From: Exophiala sp. HKRS030
Lineage: Eukaryota > Ascomycota > Eurotiomycetes > Chaetothyriales > Herpotrichiellaceae
DNA length: 64,000 nucleotides
Assembly: GCA_023897205.1 (NCBI GenBank)
Contig: JAHWDD010000002.1
Location: 2,418,001-2,482,000 of the forward strand
Direction of reading: 5' to 3'
The notes beneath the pieces were generated by a model. It searched no databases. It had not been told where the DNA came from and worked only from the letters and a program-made list of their open reading frames with translations. The first letter of the stretch is position 1. Each line of letters opens with the position of its first letter. The position numbers were made by a program, and so were the translations under genes. Positions 24,821 through 36,641 of the stretch are shown one piece after another.

Positions 24821-26150
24821 GGCAGGATGAGTATGCTCGGGTTTCGTTTCACGAAAAATGAAGGAGGGGGACGGGTGAGAACGTTCTCGGGTCCTTACTA
24901 TATCATTCAACTACAACTTGGCTGAGGACTCCCCCTCACACCCAAGAGTCCTTGATGCATCTTGGCTGCGCATCTGCCCAGCTCGATCTGATTGAGGTGA
25001 CATCGTGTCTTGGTGACTTCTTGTCGCCAAAACTATCCTCGGGCGGTGTCGAGGTGTCTAGGCGCCGCGATGGTCCATAGCACCTTCAATGCCTTGGCCA
25101 AGTAATGGTTTTGGGGCGATGAAGTCATGGCAAAGGCAGATTGGTCGTCCGCCAAGTCAAGAATGAAGGGAATGTAGTGCCAGCCAAGAGGGATGGGGAA
25201 GTCAAGTATCGAGGGATGAGGTGTGCCAATGGTAGCAAGCCCGCAACCCCAGAGCACTGGCGGAGCTTGGCACATCAACCCGGAGGACAGCATGGGGAGC
25301 AGAAGTACGTAGGAACCTCTGGTCAGGCAGAAGGACGCATGTCTCGCAGGGACAGGGTTTTTGACGCAGCGGAGTTGCAATATGGTCTGGGAAGATATAG
25401 GCTTGGGATGTGTCGCTCAGTAACCCCATGGATCTTGAAGGAAAATGCTCATCCGGAGGGGTCCATCATCGTGGTGACTCTGCCCAGGCTGTCAAGTAGG
25501 TCATCCGGCTTCTGGTTCATCGATTCTTTCGCTCAAAAGCATCATATCGAAGTTCGTGGCGTCAAGGACAGAAGATGTGGACAATGGAAGCGATCATTTT
25601 TGTGACTGTTTCAACCGTGGCATCATTCTGCGGTCGGAGGATCCCAGCGCTGATACAGAATTGCCGTCTTACCGTTGCAAATCTCATAGGCCAAGGTCTG
25701 GGCTTGAAGCAAATCGTTGGATCAGCACTTGGAGGGAACTATTTAGATCGACAAGGTGGTATGCAATGGGGAGGTGACAGAATGAGGGTTTCCCGTGTTT
25801 GATCGAGAGAACGAGGTAGGAAACTATAAGCCGCATCGCCTTACACCCACCAGGTAAATATTGTCCTTTGCGAGATTCCGTACAAACCCTAGTATTGTGC
25901 AACAAGCAAAACACTCAACAATTTCTTATGCTCGCCATAGTACAAGCGTGATTCATTCTACAGTTTTACCAAACGGTTTCTTATGGCTTTGAAGCTACGA
26001 TCTCCTTCTCAACAGCAGCAAGATAGTTCCCGAACAAGAACACTTCGGCTTGGAGAATGCATTTGTTGAATGTCCACCCAGAGAACAAAATGCCAGAACG
26101 AATTTGTGCCTTCGAGAATGAGGGTTCCAGCAAGACTTTCACACACTACG

Positions 26151-26217
26151 ACAACTTTCATCTTTACCAACGTCATGTGCTTCGTGGTGCCAGATATCAG
26201 AAGTTCAAGTTGAACAT
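26151..26217 (-). pseudogene. Decayed duplicated coding fragment, copy 1
   Basis: About 67 bp here align without gaps, at roughly 75% identity over the core, with 26624-26690. On the minus strand, 26206-26156 reads ELLISGTTKHMTLVKMK, while the other copy reads ELLIFGVTEQMILLKMK (11 of 17 identical). Most differences are transitions. The parent gene is not recognised and no intact frame surrounds either copy. Confidence 0.45.
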
Positions 26218-26623
26218 GTCTGGCCGAACTTCTGGCGATGGGTATTACGCACACCCACCTCTGCATCAGGCACAAGGTATACAATAGTTATGCTGGAGTT
26301 AACCCCCAAATGCAATTCGCTACTCTGTGTAGAGATACCTTTGTGAAAGGCACACGACTGAGTAACTAATAGTTTGGTCATTATTACTGTCCTTATTAGT
26401 GTCTCAGTGCTCGTCATTCTCAATGTTCTTGAGAATGTCTCTTGACCTAATTGGATCTTGTCGGTCGCCATTCAACCTATACTTGAGTATTGATACTAAG
26501 AAATGACACGACATGTTCGGGGGTTACTTCAGTGATATATACCTGGTAGGTACTCCGTAGCCTTGTGCGTACTTCTGAGGAGGACCAGAAATTACTAGAC
26601 GAGGAAAAGTGAAACTCAAGTCT

Positions 26624-26690
26624 ACAGTTTTCATCTTCAGCAAGATCATCTGCTCCGTGACACCAAATATCAGGAGTTCTAAGGAGAACA
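26624..26690 (-). pseudogene. Decayed duplicated coding fragment, copy 2
   Basis: Partner of the copy 473 bp to the left; the matching peptide is read from 26679-26629 on the minus strand. Similarity fades on both sides, so only a core of the original duplicated unit can be seen. Confidence 0.45.
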
Positions 26691-27013
26691 ATCAATTCTT
26701 CAACAAGGCATACTGATATCTGGAACAATTTGCTGTTGATGAAAGCAAGTCATGTTATGTACAGATTCCGTGCTCGATAAGATGGGAAACTGAGCCGAGT
26801 TGAAAACAGCCTTGATCGATGAGCCTTTTTGTGTGGGCTGACAGAATCATTCCCATGCGGAGAACAACGGTTGCGTCCCACTGTAGTCGTACTTCGTTAC
26901 TCCGTACATTTGCCAGACATAGCAGAGAAAAAAAAAGAGTGTTCGTAGACCATACAATAGAGTAGGTCGGGGAGCGTTGTAGAAAGAAAAGAGTCTGTGT
27001 GACTCGACTCGCC

Positions 27014-28472
27014 ATGGCTGATGATTCGCCCCCTCCACAGCATATTCTGATCATAGGCGCAGGTGAATTCGGTCTGAGCACCGCGCTCTCCCTCCTCTCC
27101 AGACCGGCGTACAACGACAGCCGGATAACCATCGTCGATGGCTCGCCGCAGCTACCGAACCCATCCGGTTCTTCAGTCGACGCCAACCGTATCGTCAGAG
27201 CCGACTATGCGGACGTCCTTTATTCCCGGCTCGCCAGCGAGTCGCAGCACTTCTGGCGGGACACGTCCGACGATGGATGGGGCGGCCAAGGACGATACCA
27301 CCAGCCTGGATTCGTGCTCACCGCCGACGCCGGCGCGGGTGAATACCTGGGTCAAGCGATGAAGTCCGTACTCAGTGTCGCGGCCGAGGCGAGGGGGCTG
27401 GACTCACACAAGATCCGGGAATTACATGGTCAGGACGAGATCAAGAAAGCCACGGGATATAAAAATGTCACGGGGGAATACGGCTACGCCAATTTCAACT
27501 CGGGCTGGGCGGACGCTGAAGCATGCGTCGCGTACGCACTGAGAAGGGTACACAAAGAGGGTGGTGGTCGAGTGACCATCCGTGGCGGCGCAAAGGTCGA
27601 GAAATTGTCCTTTTCCGCCGACACCTGCACGGGCGCCGTGTTATCAGACGGCGAGAGCATAAGTGCGGACCTGGTCATCCTGGCGGCCGGCGCGTGGTCA
27701 CCTACACTGATCGATCTACAAGGCCGGTGTCTGGCCACCGGCCAAGCAGTCGCCTTCATCGACATCACCGAGGAAGAGCAAGCGGCCATGGGCGACCGAC
27801 CGGTCATCATGAATATGAGTCGTGGCATGTTCATCATCCCGCCACGAGACAACAAGCTCAAGATCGCCCGACATGGCTTTGGATATACCAACCCGGTCAA
27901 GGTCCCGAGAAAGAATATACAACCCACCGTGACGGAAGGGGATGAGTATGTCGAAGTCAGCGTTCCCATGACTGGTGTCTCGGTCCCTCTAGAAGGACAA
28001 GAAGCTTTGAGAGAAGCACTCCGAGATCTTGTACCTCACATGGCAGATCGACCATTTATACGCACAAGACTATGCTGGTATTGCGATACGTGAGTTTTTT
28101 TTTCCCCCTTGTCTTTTTTTGGTGGCGCCTGCGACCCTCGAGTTGCAACAGCTAACAACACACATGCGTTCACACAGACCAACGGGTGATTTCTTGATAA
28201 CATACCACCCACGACATAAATCCCTTTTTGTCGCGACCGGAGGAAGTGGACACGGATTCAAATTCTTCCCCGTCATAGGCGACAAGGTTGTCGACGCGAT
28301 CCAAGGCAATCTCGATCCTGTGTATGCCCGGCAGTGGCGCTGGCGATGTGACGAGGATTTGCAGAAATTATGCGGCCCTGGGGGCTTCACGGGTTGCGAG
28401 GACGGTAGTCGCGCGGGGGGTAGGGGTATGATTCTAGAAGAAGAAATGGCCAGGACCGAAAGCAAGAGATGA
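27014..28472 (+). CDS. FAD-dependent amine oxidase of the MSOX/fructosyl amino acid oxidase family
   Basis: Flavoprotein oxidase of about 456 aa in the monomeric sarcosine oxidase family. Fungal members oxidise fructosyl amino acids (Amadori products), L-pipecolate/saccharopine or sarcosine, releasing H2O2. Exons 27014-28089 and 28178-28472 are joined over an 88-nt intron (GTGAGT, branch GCTAAC, CAG). The N-terminal Rossmann motif GAGEFG is at residues 15-20. The joined sequence across the splice reads RLCWYCDTPTGDFLI, a family hallmark whose first Cys is the expected covalent-flavin site. GGSGHGFKFFPVIG follows. The start at 27014 has a strong context (GCCATGG); an in-frame ATG 15 bases upstream is possible. 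The C-terminus ends SKR, not a canonical peroxisomal SKL-type signal, although many relatives are peroxisomal. Confidence 0.92.
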
Positions 28473-30987
28473 AGTGAGAGAATAAAAAAGTAGATTGTAC
28501 TCGGTACGTACATACCCAAATGTCCACTGGTACCTGGTACTGGTACGGGATGTTCTCGAGTTGTCTTGACCTCTTGGACCGTTGCAATCACCATCGGGGA
28601 GTAAGCGGTAAGGAGAAAAACACAACAGCCACAGAGAGCATCCGCACATCAGTGATACAAACACTGATACTTTTTGTATTTCCGTGATGCGGACTTTTTT
28701 GTCTCGGATCAAAACTGTCAATGTCGTTTTTGGGTTTCGACGCATCCCTCCCGTCAGTTCCCATCATTCCAGCATGGTACAGTGACTGTGACGAGCTAGG
28801 TAGCTAGCAAATGGCCAGCGAATGCATGATACTACACAATATCGAGTAAGAGGCCAATAGGTTTATATTTATTGAAATCGAATAAGATTACCTAATTACC
28901 CCCTTTGACCTTTTCACTCGACCTGATTCTTAAGTGCAGGAAATGAGATATACAGGACCCCATCGACGCCTTTTTCTACCCGTAAAGTTTGTCCTTTTGT
29001 GTCGTGCCTACTGTAGAGGAAAATCCCCTAGATCGTAAAAATCGTAGATCTAGACAAGTACGGGCAATGAAGTCCTCTGTATTGGACCTATTTGGCCACC
29101 AACCCCTGTCTGATCAACTGTCAAGATTCATATTAAATCTGGACACCATCTTCGATTGACGTCGAGTACGGTATCTAGGTAGCGTAATGAAGTGAGTTGA
29201 GGAAAAAAGGGGGGGGGGAGGGGGAAATGTCTCGTCAATCATCCAGCCAGCCCATGAACGAGCCGCCATATCTATCACGTACCAGATACAGAAACAAATG
29301 CACAGACCACCCTTTTTATTCTAAAAAAATGAAGGAGCAGAAACGCGTCTTTGACGTTGTTTTCTTCAACTCGGCCTCTGCGACTCCCATTTTACATTTA
29401 CAAATCCTCGACTGTAACCCGAAATGAATTCGTTTTTTCTTTTTCCCTCTTTCTTCTTCTTCTTCTACACACTTTTAACCAAATCTTTCCCATGTAATCG
29501 GTGCTCATCACATCATGACTCTTTCCTCATCCTCGTCCTCTCTCTGTCTTCCCCTCTCTCTTTCTCGCTCTCTCACAAACCAACAAAGTCATGGTGCGGT
29601 TGTTGATTAGCCCCCAAGATTAGCACAAAAATACGCCGAACACATCAAAGAATTCCTTCCTGACCTGGCCCCTGCCCCCCCTGTCCCCAAGTCAAAAACA
29701 TGATGGCCGTCGGAAGCAAATGCTGTTGTTTTCAAATTTCACGGACTGTTTAACACCTCTCTACTCGTACACACGCGCACACGCTCGGGCGCTCCAAACG
29801 AAATGCGCAACCAAGGCACCAGTACCAGCACGGCCAGCGACAAACGGGAGACCAACCACGCCGGGTCCCTCACTGACACACAGACACATACACACAAACG
29901 AAGGGACCCTTGGAGGCCTTGCACTCGCAAAAACGTTCGCAACATTTCGTACACCGGAAATGGCTGCCTGCCTGCCTGCCTGGTTGCCCCTAGGTGGGAA
30001 AAGGGACAAAAAGGCAAGCCTCGAAAGATGAATAAAAATAACCCTCGGACATCCGTCCCATCCCATCTCTTTCACATTCAGCCTCTTCTCTCACATCTAA
30101 CAAAAGGACGATGGACGACTCATTTTGACCCTACAGAAACGATTCCTGACCGCAGACAAACAAGTTTACAGGTGAGTCTCAACTTTAAGCCCCCTCGAAC
30201 AACGACCGTGTACAGGGATCGAACAAGTACACCTTCAACTATAAAAGTCACACGACTCACAGGTCACAGCAACAACATCAGGAGAGAGAAACAGTTGAGT
30301 TTGGGAGGATGAAAAATAATATTGAGCTATCATGCAATGCTGTTGTTGATGCTTTCCGATCTAGCAATACCTCAGCAACGACCACGATACCCAGCACCCT
30401 CCGCCCATCCGGCCACAGTTTGTTCCAACACCTCACCCGCTTTTCATCAATACAATCTGACAGTCGCCCATCGGCGACCATAACGGCTTTCGAAAAAAAA
30501 ATTAGCCGTGGAAAAAACCCAATTTATCAAAGATCAAGATGCGGATCCCCACGACCGAACGATGTTCCATATGGGGAAAAGTCGTTGGAAGATGATCGAC
30601 GATGCCTCCCTTGAGGACGATCGTTTTCACATCGACAAGTGAAGCGGAGAGAAGTCGCAATCTGAACGGTAAACGAGAATTCGACCAGCGCGCCGAATAC
30701 CGCCCAATGATGCCCGTTAGAGTCGATGAAGACCTCCATGTCTAATTTGATGTACAGGCCTTGCACCCCACCTTTTTGGTGCTCAAGCCCGAACGAAAAA
30801 GGAAAGAATCTCGCTCAAGAACGCCTTGCAATGCTCATAGATAGTCGTGACACGGGCAGAAAAAGCAAGATGGTAGGTGTTGTGTGATGATGCACGCAGT
30901 GATCACTCAACCTCGACAATATGACCTTTGCCGGGAGAGGTCACGCAGTGCTGTTGATACACGGCAGTGAAAAGATCACCAAAGCAT
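28473..30987. other. Gene-free interval between FAD oxidase and TBP 3' ends
   Basis: Contains a G-rich run at about 29207-29222, a strongly pyrimidine-rich tract at about 29424-29580, CA-rich sequence near 29870-29900 and a short TGCC repeat at 29964-29982. Open frames on both strands (for example 29803-30312) are low complexity. Because both neighbours end here, the pyrimidine tract serves no obvious promoter; an unannotated non-coding transcript is possible. No gene supported. Confidence 0.45.
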
Positions 30988-31936
30988 CTAGACTTTGCGG
31001 AAGTCTGGCAAGCATGTTAGTTGACCTGACAGCTTCTCCTCCGGCGTTGTTGGGCTTACCTGATAATGTCGGGTAGATCTGCTCGAATGCCTGATAGATC
31101 TCCTCGCGGACCTTGGCACCAGTGAGTACGATCTTGCCGCTCACGAAGATCAACAAGACGATCTTGGGCTTGATCATGCGATAGATGAGACCAGGGAACA
31201 GTTCAGGCTCGTACGAGCTGAAAGGGTGATGCTTTGATGCCAAACCCTCCAATCGGATAGGAAACTTTATGTCGCAAGAGCCGACAATGTTCTGGATCTT
31301 GAAATCGGTGAACTTGGCATTGAAGCCAAGTTTTTGAATGATACGGGCGTACTTGCGGCTGGCAAGTTTCGAATCATCTTCCGATTTAGCACCCGTGACG
31401 ACCATCTTGCCTGAGGCAAAGATCAGAGCGGTTGTCTTGGGGTCTCGAATACGCATGATCACGGCAGCGAAACGCTGAAGCAGGTTAGCACGGAAATGTG
31501 CAAGTAGATGTTAAATCTAAACCCACCTTGGGATTGTACTCAGCATTACGGGCATGGAGTGCAATTGTCTTCAAATCCAGACGACAGTCCAGGTTGACCG
31601 TGGCCACGATGTTTCTTTTCAGGCCAAGTTAACCTCTGCTGACCAAGCATATTTGGGCAACACAGGATAGGGTACTCACTGCAAAGTAGGCACAATACCA
31701 CTCACTCCAGCACCAGGCGTAGCACTCGGAGTCTGAGGAGCTTGTAGAGCATTTGCTCCTGGTTGTGACCCGTTCATCTTTCCATCTGCGTAGGAGCCAC
31801 CATTGAGGTTCTGTCCGTCTTTCTCAGAGGAGGGCGGTGTCAAGTCCCCGGCGCCACCGGGAAACGAGAGAGACGCAGGGGAGGTGAAGGCCTTTGCCTG
31901 TTGTGCGGTGGAGGGATGAGTGGTAAGAGACTCCAT
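30988..31936 (-). CDS. SPT15: TATA-binding protein (TBP)
   Basis: General transcription factor that binds the TATA box for RNA polymerases I, II and III in the nucleus; essential. About 258 aa from four exons: 31936-31680, 31614-31527, 31474-31060 and 31004-30988. The introns are 31615-31679, 31475-31526 and 31005-31059. The N-terminal ~80 residues are variable, Ser/Gly/Pro-rich. The core begins at [16 protein letters not shown] and contains both imperfect saddle repeats: the first with [19 protein letters not shown], the second with [19 protein letters not shown] and [14 protein letters not shown]. The last exon is only 17 nt (after one base from exon 3) and supplies the conserved ending SDFRKV. 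Splicing restores a nearly invariant protein, so the model is secure. The start was chosen at MESLTTHP; an ATG eight codons upstream is in frame. Confidence 0.97.
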
Positions 31937-33984
31937 GATTGCAATGTGAGAATTGCCCAACTGCAGCGCAACGAAGCGGTCGCAGTTGATGTCCTTGTCG
32001 AAGAAGACCTCGAAGGAGCGATGGGAACAGTCTGAGAAAGAGAGAGGTTAGGGTGACGAAATGGTGATGTTGAGAGCGGTGATGAAGTAGAGTTTTCGCC
32101 GAGTCGGTCGGTGAGGCTCGATTCAGAGGGCAGTGAATTCGAAGTGACTTCACTGCACCGCAGACAGGCTTCGTAACCGCGCGACGAGGAGGTTTCTTTT
32201 TGGAGGGTGTGGTATTCGTACCGAGATGTGGGAGATGAACAACTCAATGTCTCCCCTACAAACAACAACTGCTGTAGTCTGATGTGACCGTCGACTTGAA
32301 TCTCTTGTCTTGAATCGACAGTTGACCACCAGTACTAGGTCTCCGTGTAGACTTTGAGCGACGATGAGGTGCGTATGCGCGCGCGAAATAAGGAAGCAAG
32401 AGGAAGCAAGATCTTTTTGCGAATTACTATTGCGGAAAGTGCAGACTGTCTAATGTGTTTTTCTTTGTCCCTGGTTTGACTCTTTTTGTAGAGAACGGCA
32501 AGGGCGATCGCAGAAAGGATCCTTTGTTTTTTGTGTGATCTTGTTGCGGTCCGGTAGCGAAAGCGCCCAAGATTTATGGGAAGCACGATCAGCGAGGAAC
32601 TGGATCGTTAACGGATATGGGAGGAGAGGAATTTCGCCAGCAGGTATGCGGCAATGAAATGCGCTGCTTGGGATGCCTGACGATATGGATGGATATGGGG
32701 AGGAAAGAAGGCGAGGGTGATGGTGTGGCGCCAAGCCAAGAAAAAATGTCAGAGAACGAGAGGTCGGGTGCAGTCGCGCGGGTGGGAGGGCAAGGCGGTA
32801 TATATACTGCTGCCTGCGGACAAACACCCCGCCATCGGAAAGCACGCTAAAATTTGCTAATGCCTGTCTATGCCCAAAGAGGCTTAGCCAAGTCAGCATT
32901 TGCTCCCTACCTTGCCTCCGACGCATGCACCTTATCTGCCCCTTTCTTTCTACTTAATGCACCTGTCATGCACCCTGCGCCTCTGTCCAGCCCCTAAATC
33001 ATGCATGCATCAGGTCTGTTTGGTCCAACCATTCTTTTGTGCTTCAAGTCCTCCCAAACAGCCCAAACAGGGTGGAAAATCGACCAAGGGCAATAAAATG
33101 ACGAGCTGAAGGGCGTAAATTGGTGGTTTGCCGCTGCGGGACTTTGACAGTGTTACATGGCTCGAGCACGTGCTTCCAATTTTTTTCTGCGGTGGGCATG
33201 GGCGAAAAGGTAACGGTGGCCAAAAGAAGCCGACTAGCCTCCTCGGCAAAAGAAAAAGAGCAGATCTCTCATCCCCCCTGCGGATCAGGGCTGCGAATTA
33301 CCGGATACGCAGGCCAGCACCATCGTCGTTATCACCATCACCATCACCATGATGGAGCAGCTATTCGATTGTAAGTCATGATATCAAAAGAGTGTTGTGT
33401 GCTTGGCAGTGCGATGCCCAATGAATGCGTGGAAGACAGGAATTGAATTCTCATTGCAAGATATGGCATGGTGGTAAGACTGAGAGAAATCGTGGAGGGA
33501 AGGAGGCGAGAGAAAAGAGTGTGAGTCATGACCCTTGAAATGCCCCCTTCTGTTTCACATGCCGCGCAATTGACTTGGCATCCTGGGCGCCACCCACACT
33601 CGGCTTAACCAATCGAAATTCAGGCTACATCGGGTCTTTTCCTGTATTGTACTGTACTGTAGCGTATTTGTCTGGTTGCGCCCAAACCGGTGACCAGTCT
33701 GACCACTCAGCGTCTGCCGATATCGAACCGCTGGCTGCTTATCTGTCTTCTGACGCCATCAGGAGCAGAAAATGCCATCATTCAGCCTCGTCTGGAGACA
33801 TCGTACATGAGGCTACCCAGATCCCTCGTAGGAAACGGGGCACTGGAGAACGAACAAGGCTGGGGTACGGAGTACGAAGTATTGTACGGTTGAAATGCTG
33901 GTTGCACACGTATTTTAAGCAAGGAGCAGTATCACCATGTACAGAGTTGACACAAGTGCTCCTACAGAGTATCATTCGTAACAC
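31937..33984. other. TBP promoter region and ETF-QO 3' flank
   Basis: Two kilobases upstream of the TBP start, with pyrimidine/purine-rich stretches near 32040-32270. A short ATCACC repeat lies at about 33329-33352. One exact TACGGAGTA is at 33866-33874. Open frames here lack domains. An intron in the TBP leader is possible but cannot be shown. Confidence 0.45.
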
Positions 33985-35946
33985 TCATGTAATGCTATAA
34001 CTTGGTCCCTCACCACCCTGCGGCGTCTGCCAATTGATGTCCTGGCTGGGATCCTTGATATCGCATGTCTTGCAGTGGATGCAGCTGTTCCTGCCGTCAG
34101 TAATCGACTTCCCTAGCAAAGGTACCATGGATCAAACATTGAAGACTTACTTCTGCGCATTGATCTGGAACCGTACACCCAGATCTTTCGTTTCATCCTC
34201 CACGTACTCATACACGCCCGCAGGACAGAATCTGTTCTCCACGCCTTTGTACTTGGGATAGTCCATTTGAGCATGGGCGTCCCAATCCTTGACCTGTAAA
34301 TGTACAGGCTGGTCCTCCTCATGGTTGGTGTTCGTTCTTGATACACTGGTCAAAATGTCAAAGGTAATCTCACCATCGGGCTTGGGGTATTCGATCTTGG
34401 GCATCCCGTCTGCCGGCCTGGTGTTGGCATAATCAGGCTTCTTGTGCTGTAAGGTCCACGGTGTCATGCCACGGAAAATGTACGCTTCGAGACCAGAATA
34501 CATAATACCTCCGTACAGACCGAGAGGGTTGTGAAATGACGGTCGCATATTTCGCACCTGCCGGAGCTCAGGCCAAATCCAGCTCGACCGCAGTGCGTCT
34601 TCGTAGTTGTACAAAAATATCGTGCTATCCTGTTTGTTCGAGTTGAGAGCCTCATAAGTAGCTTCCGCGGCCAAAATGCCAGACTTCATTGACGTGTGCG
34701 TGCCTTTTATCTTGGGTACATTCAAGAATCCGGCTGTATCGCCGATCAGCGCACCTCCGGGAAAGGCGCATTTCGGTATTGATTGGAAGCCACCTTCGTT
34801 CAAAGCGCGTGCACCATATGCGATGCATTTCCCACCTTCAAGCACAGATTTGTAGAACGGGTGCAATTTCATGCGTTGGAATTCGCCATAAGGAGAAATC
34901 CAGGGATTCGGATAGTCGAGGCCAACCACCAACCCCAGGCTGACAAGATTGTCTCCAAAGTGGTACATCCAGCCACCGCCGTACGTGTTCTTGGTCAATG
35001 GGTAGCCCATAGTGTGAGAGATTTCGCCCTTCTTGAACTTTTCAGGCTGGATCTCCCAGACTTCCTTGACGCCGAGTCCGTAGGTCTGAGGCTGGCAGTC
35101 TCGTCTCAAGTCGTATTTCTTCGTAACCTTCTTGGTCAAACTGCCATGACAGCCCTCACCCAGGAGGGTGACCCGAGCATGAAATTCCATGCCCCTTTCG
35201 AAGTTGGCCTTTGCCTTCCCATCTCGTCCCACGCCTTGATCATTAGTCGCAATGCCCTTGACAGCGCCCTCGCGGTTGTACAGTATCTCTGCGGCAGAGA
35301 ACCCCGGATATATTTCCACACCTATCTCCTCAGCTCTTTCACCCAACCACTTGACAAACTGGCTCAGACTTATAATGTAATTGCCCTTGTTGTGCATCTG
35401 TGGAGGAGCAGGTATCGGTATGGCACTCGACTTGGTGAGAAATCGCATCTTGTCCGAACCGGCCGGCGTAGCACCCGTGAACCTGTTCTCGTTGTCCTCT
35501 GCCAGCCAATCTGGGATCAACTCGTTGATGGCGCGTGGCTCCAACACATTGCCAGACAGCATGTGCGCCCCGACCTCGCCCGCCTTTTCTAGCACAACCA
35601 CTCTGAACTCTTCATTCCCAGCCTCGTTGGCAAGCTGTTTTAATCGGATAGCGGCACTTAGCCCTGCGGGACCCGCGCCAACAATACAGACATCGACTTC
35701 ATCGGACTCCCGATCGATTGTAGCAGGATCAAAGGATTCGTCGGCATCGGCATACTTCCGCTGTAAGCTCGCAGATATCGACCGTCTTTGCCCCGCGACG
35801 AAGAGAGGTCTTGTTGTTCTGAGGGTACTTCTTCGTTGTTGAGGCAGTGCCCTTAATAGAGGTACAGCAGGTCTAGAAAACGAACGACATTGCTGGGCCG
35901 GAGTGGCCAGCCTCAGCAGAGGTCTCGAGACGTGCTTAGAGGCCAT
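33985..35946 (-). CDS. CIR2: Electron transfer flavoprotein-ubiquinone oxidoreductase, mitochondrial
   Basis: Inner-membrane flavoprotein that passes electrons from ETF (fatty-acid and amino-acid dehydrogenases) to ubiquinone. About 633 aa from exons 35946-34151 and 34090-33985, joined over a 60-nt intron (34091-34150). The first ~65 residues are Arg/Ser-rich with no acidic residues, a mitochondrial presequence. FAD-binding VGAGPAG is at residues 89-95. The C-terminal 4Fe-4S ligands are split by the intron: [10 protein letters not shown] in exon 1 and [12 protein letters not shown] in exon 2. The protein ends [10 protein letters not shown]. The chosen ATG fits the presequence; the frame stays open 43 codons further upstream. 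It diverges from a short-chain dehydrogenase over 695 bp. The nearby amine oxidase is not ETF-linked, so I infer no operon-like relation. Confidence 0.96.
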
Positions 35947-36641
35947 CGGAAGGTAAGGTGAAGAAAGGAAAGGAAGATTTAGCTGTCGAGGAGCTCGAGA
36001 GGGAATATTCCACACATCTAAATGTTCTTGCTCTCCACGGGGTGCGGGAACCAGCAACCGATTGTACAACGTCACGAACTAGGTGCGCAGGCTTGCTAGT
36101 AGATCGAGTTGGTAGTGAATAGCCTATCCGTTCTCTTAGGTCCCCGAATATCTCGAGGGTGTTGGTGGCGGCTAGCCTCGGTTCTGTTGTATCGGGTAAA
36201 TGCGAGATTCGGCAAGATGGACGCTGTGCGAGAATCGTCCACCAATCAACACGTCGGTAAAGCAAAGCTGTGCCAGATATGCTGAATTCCTGTCTGGAGC
36301 TGGAGTCTTCTCGGGCGAAGCTGATCTCGCCAGCCTTGTGCGATTGTCTTGATTGCCAGATGTTCGGATCCGAAAGCCTACTATACCTCGTCGACGATAC
36401 CAGATAAAGCAAAATATCTGAAGGACAGACCGATGGTTTGGCGAGAGCCAGGAGCAAAAATCGATGACATGTACACTCTCGATGATCTTGCCACAAAAAT
36501 TCATCCAGGGAGGTGAAGTGCACATTTGGTGTCCGCGTTAATTGTCCGTCTCTACATTGCTGCATCTTCTGGGAATTCAACGTGCAAACCTCGACATCCC
36601 CCACCCTTTCAACGAGATATCGTTCCCCCCATCTTTCCGCC
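35947..36641. promoter_or_regulatory. Divergent promoter between ETF-QO and the first SDR gene
   Basis: 695 bp separate the two start codons, so both genes must be driven from here. Open frames reading through on either strand are extensions of the neighbours' frames and not genes. No clear TATA box or specific factor site was identified. Confidence 0.5.

Larger units (their letters stand above)
24821..27013. other. Gene-free interval between sugar transporter and FAD oxidase
   Basis: Contains the promoters of both flanking genes, which diverge. A 154-codon open frame at 25141-25605 (+) has no recognisable domain. The segment 26.1-26.8 kb holds two diverged copies of a short formerly coding fragment (listed separately). 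Exact copies of TACTCCGTA occur at 26551-26559 and 26898-26906. Confidence 0.5.

Noticed and set aside
25141..25605. 154-codon open frame as a possible gene
   Set aside because: No recognisable domain, no splice partner and no compositional support; left as intergenic.
33329..33352. CATCAC-type repeat that reads as a run of His codons
   Set aside because: Only three to four units in a frame with no other protein-like features; not evidence for a tagged or engineered gene.
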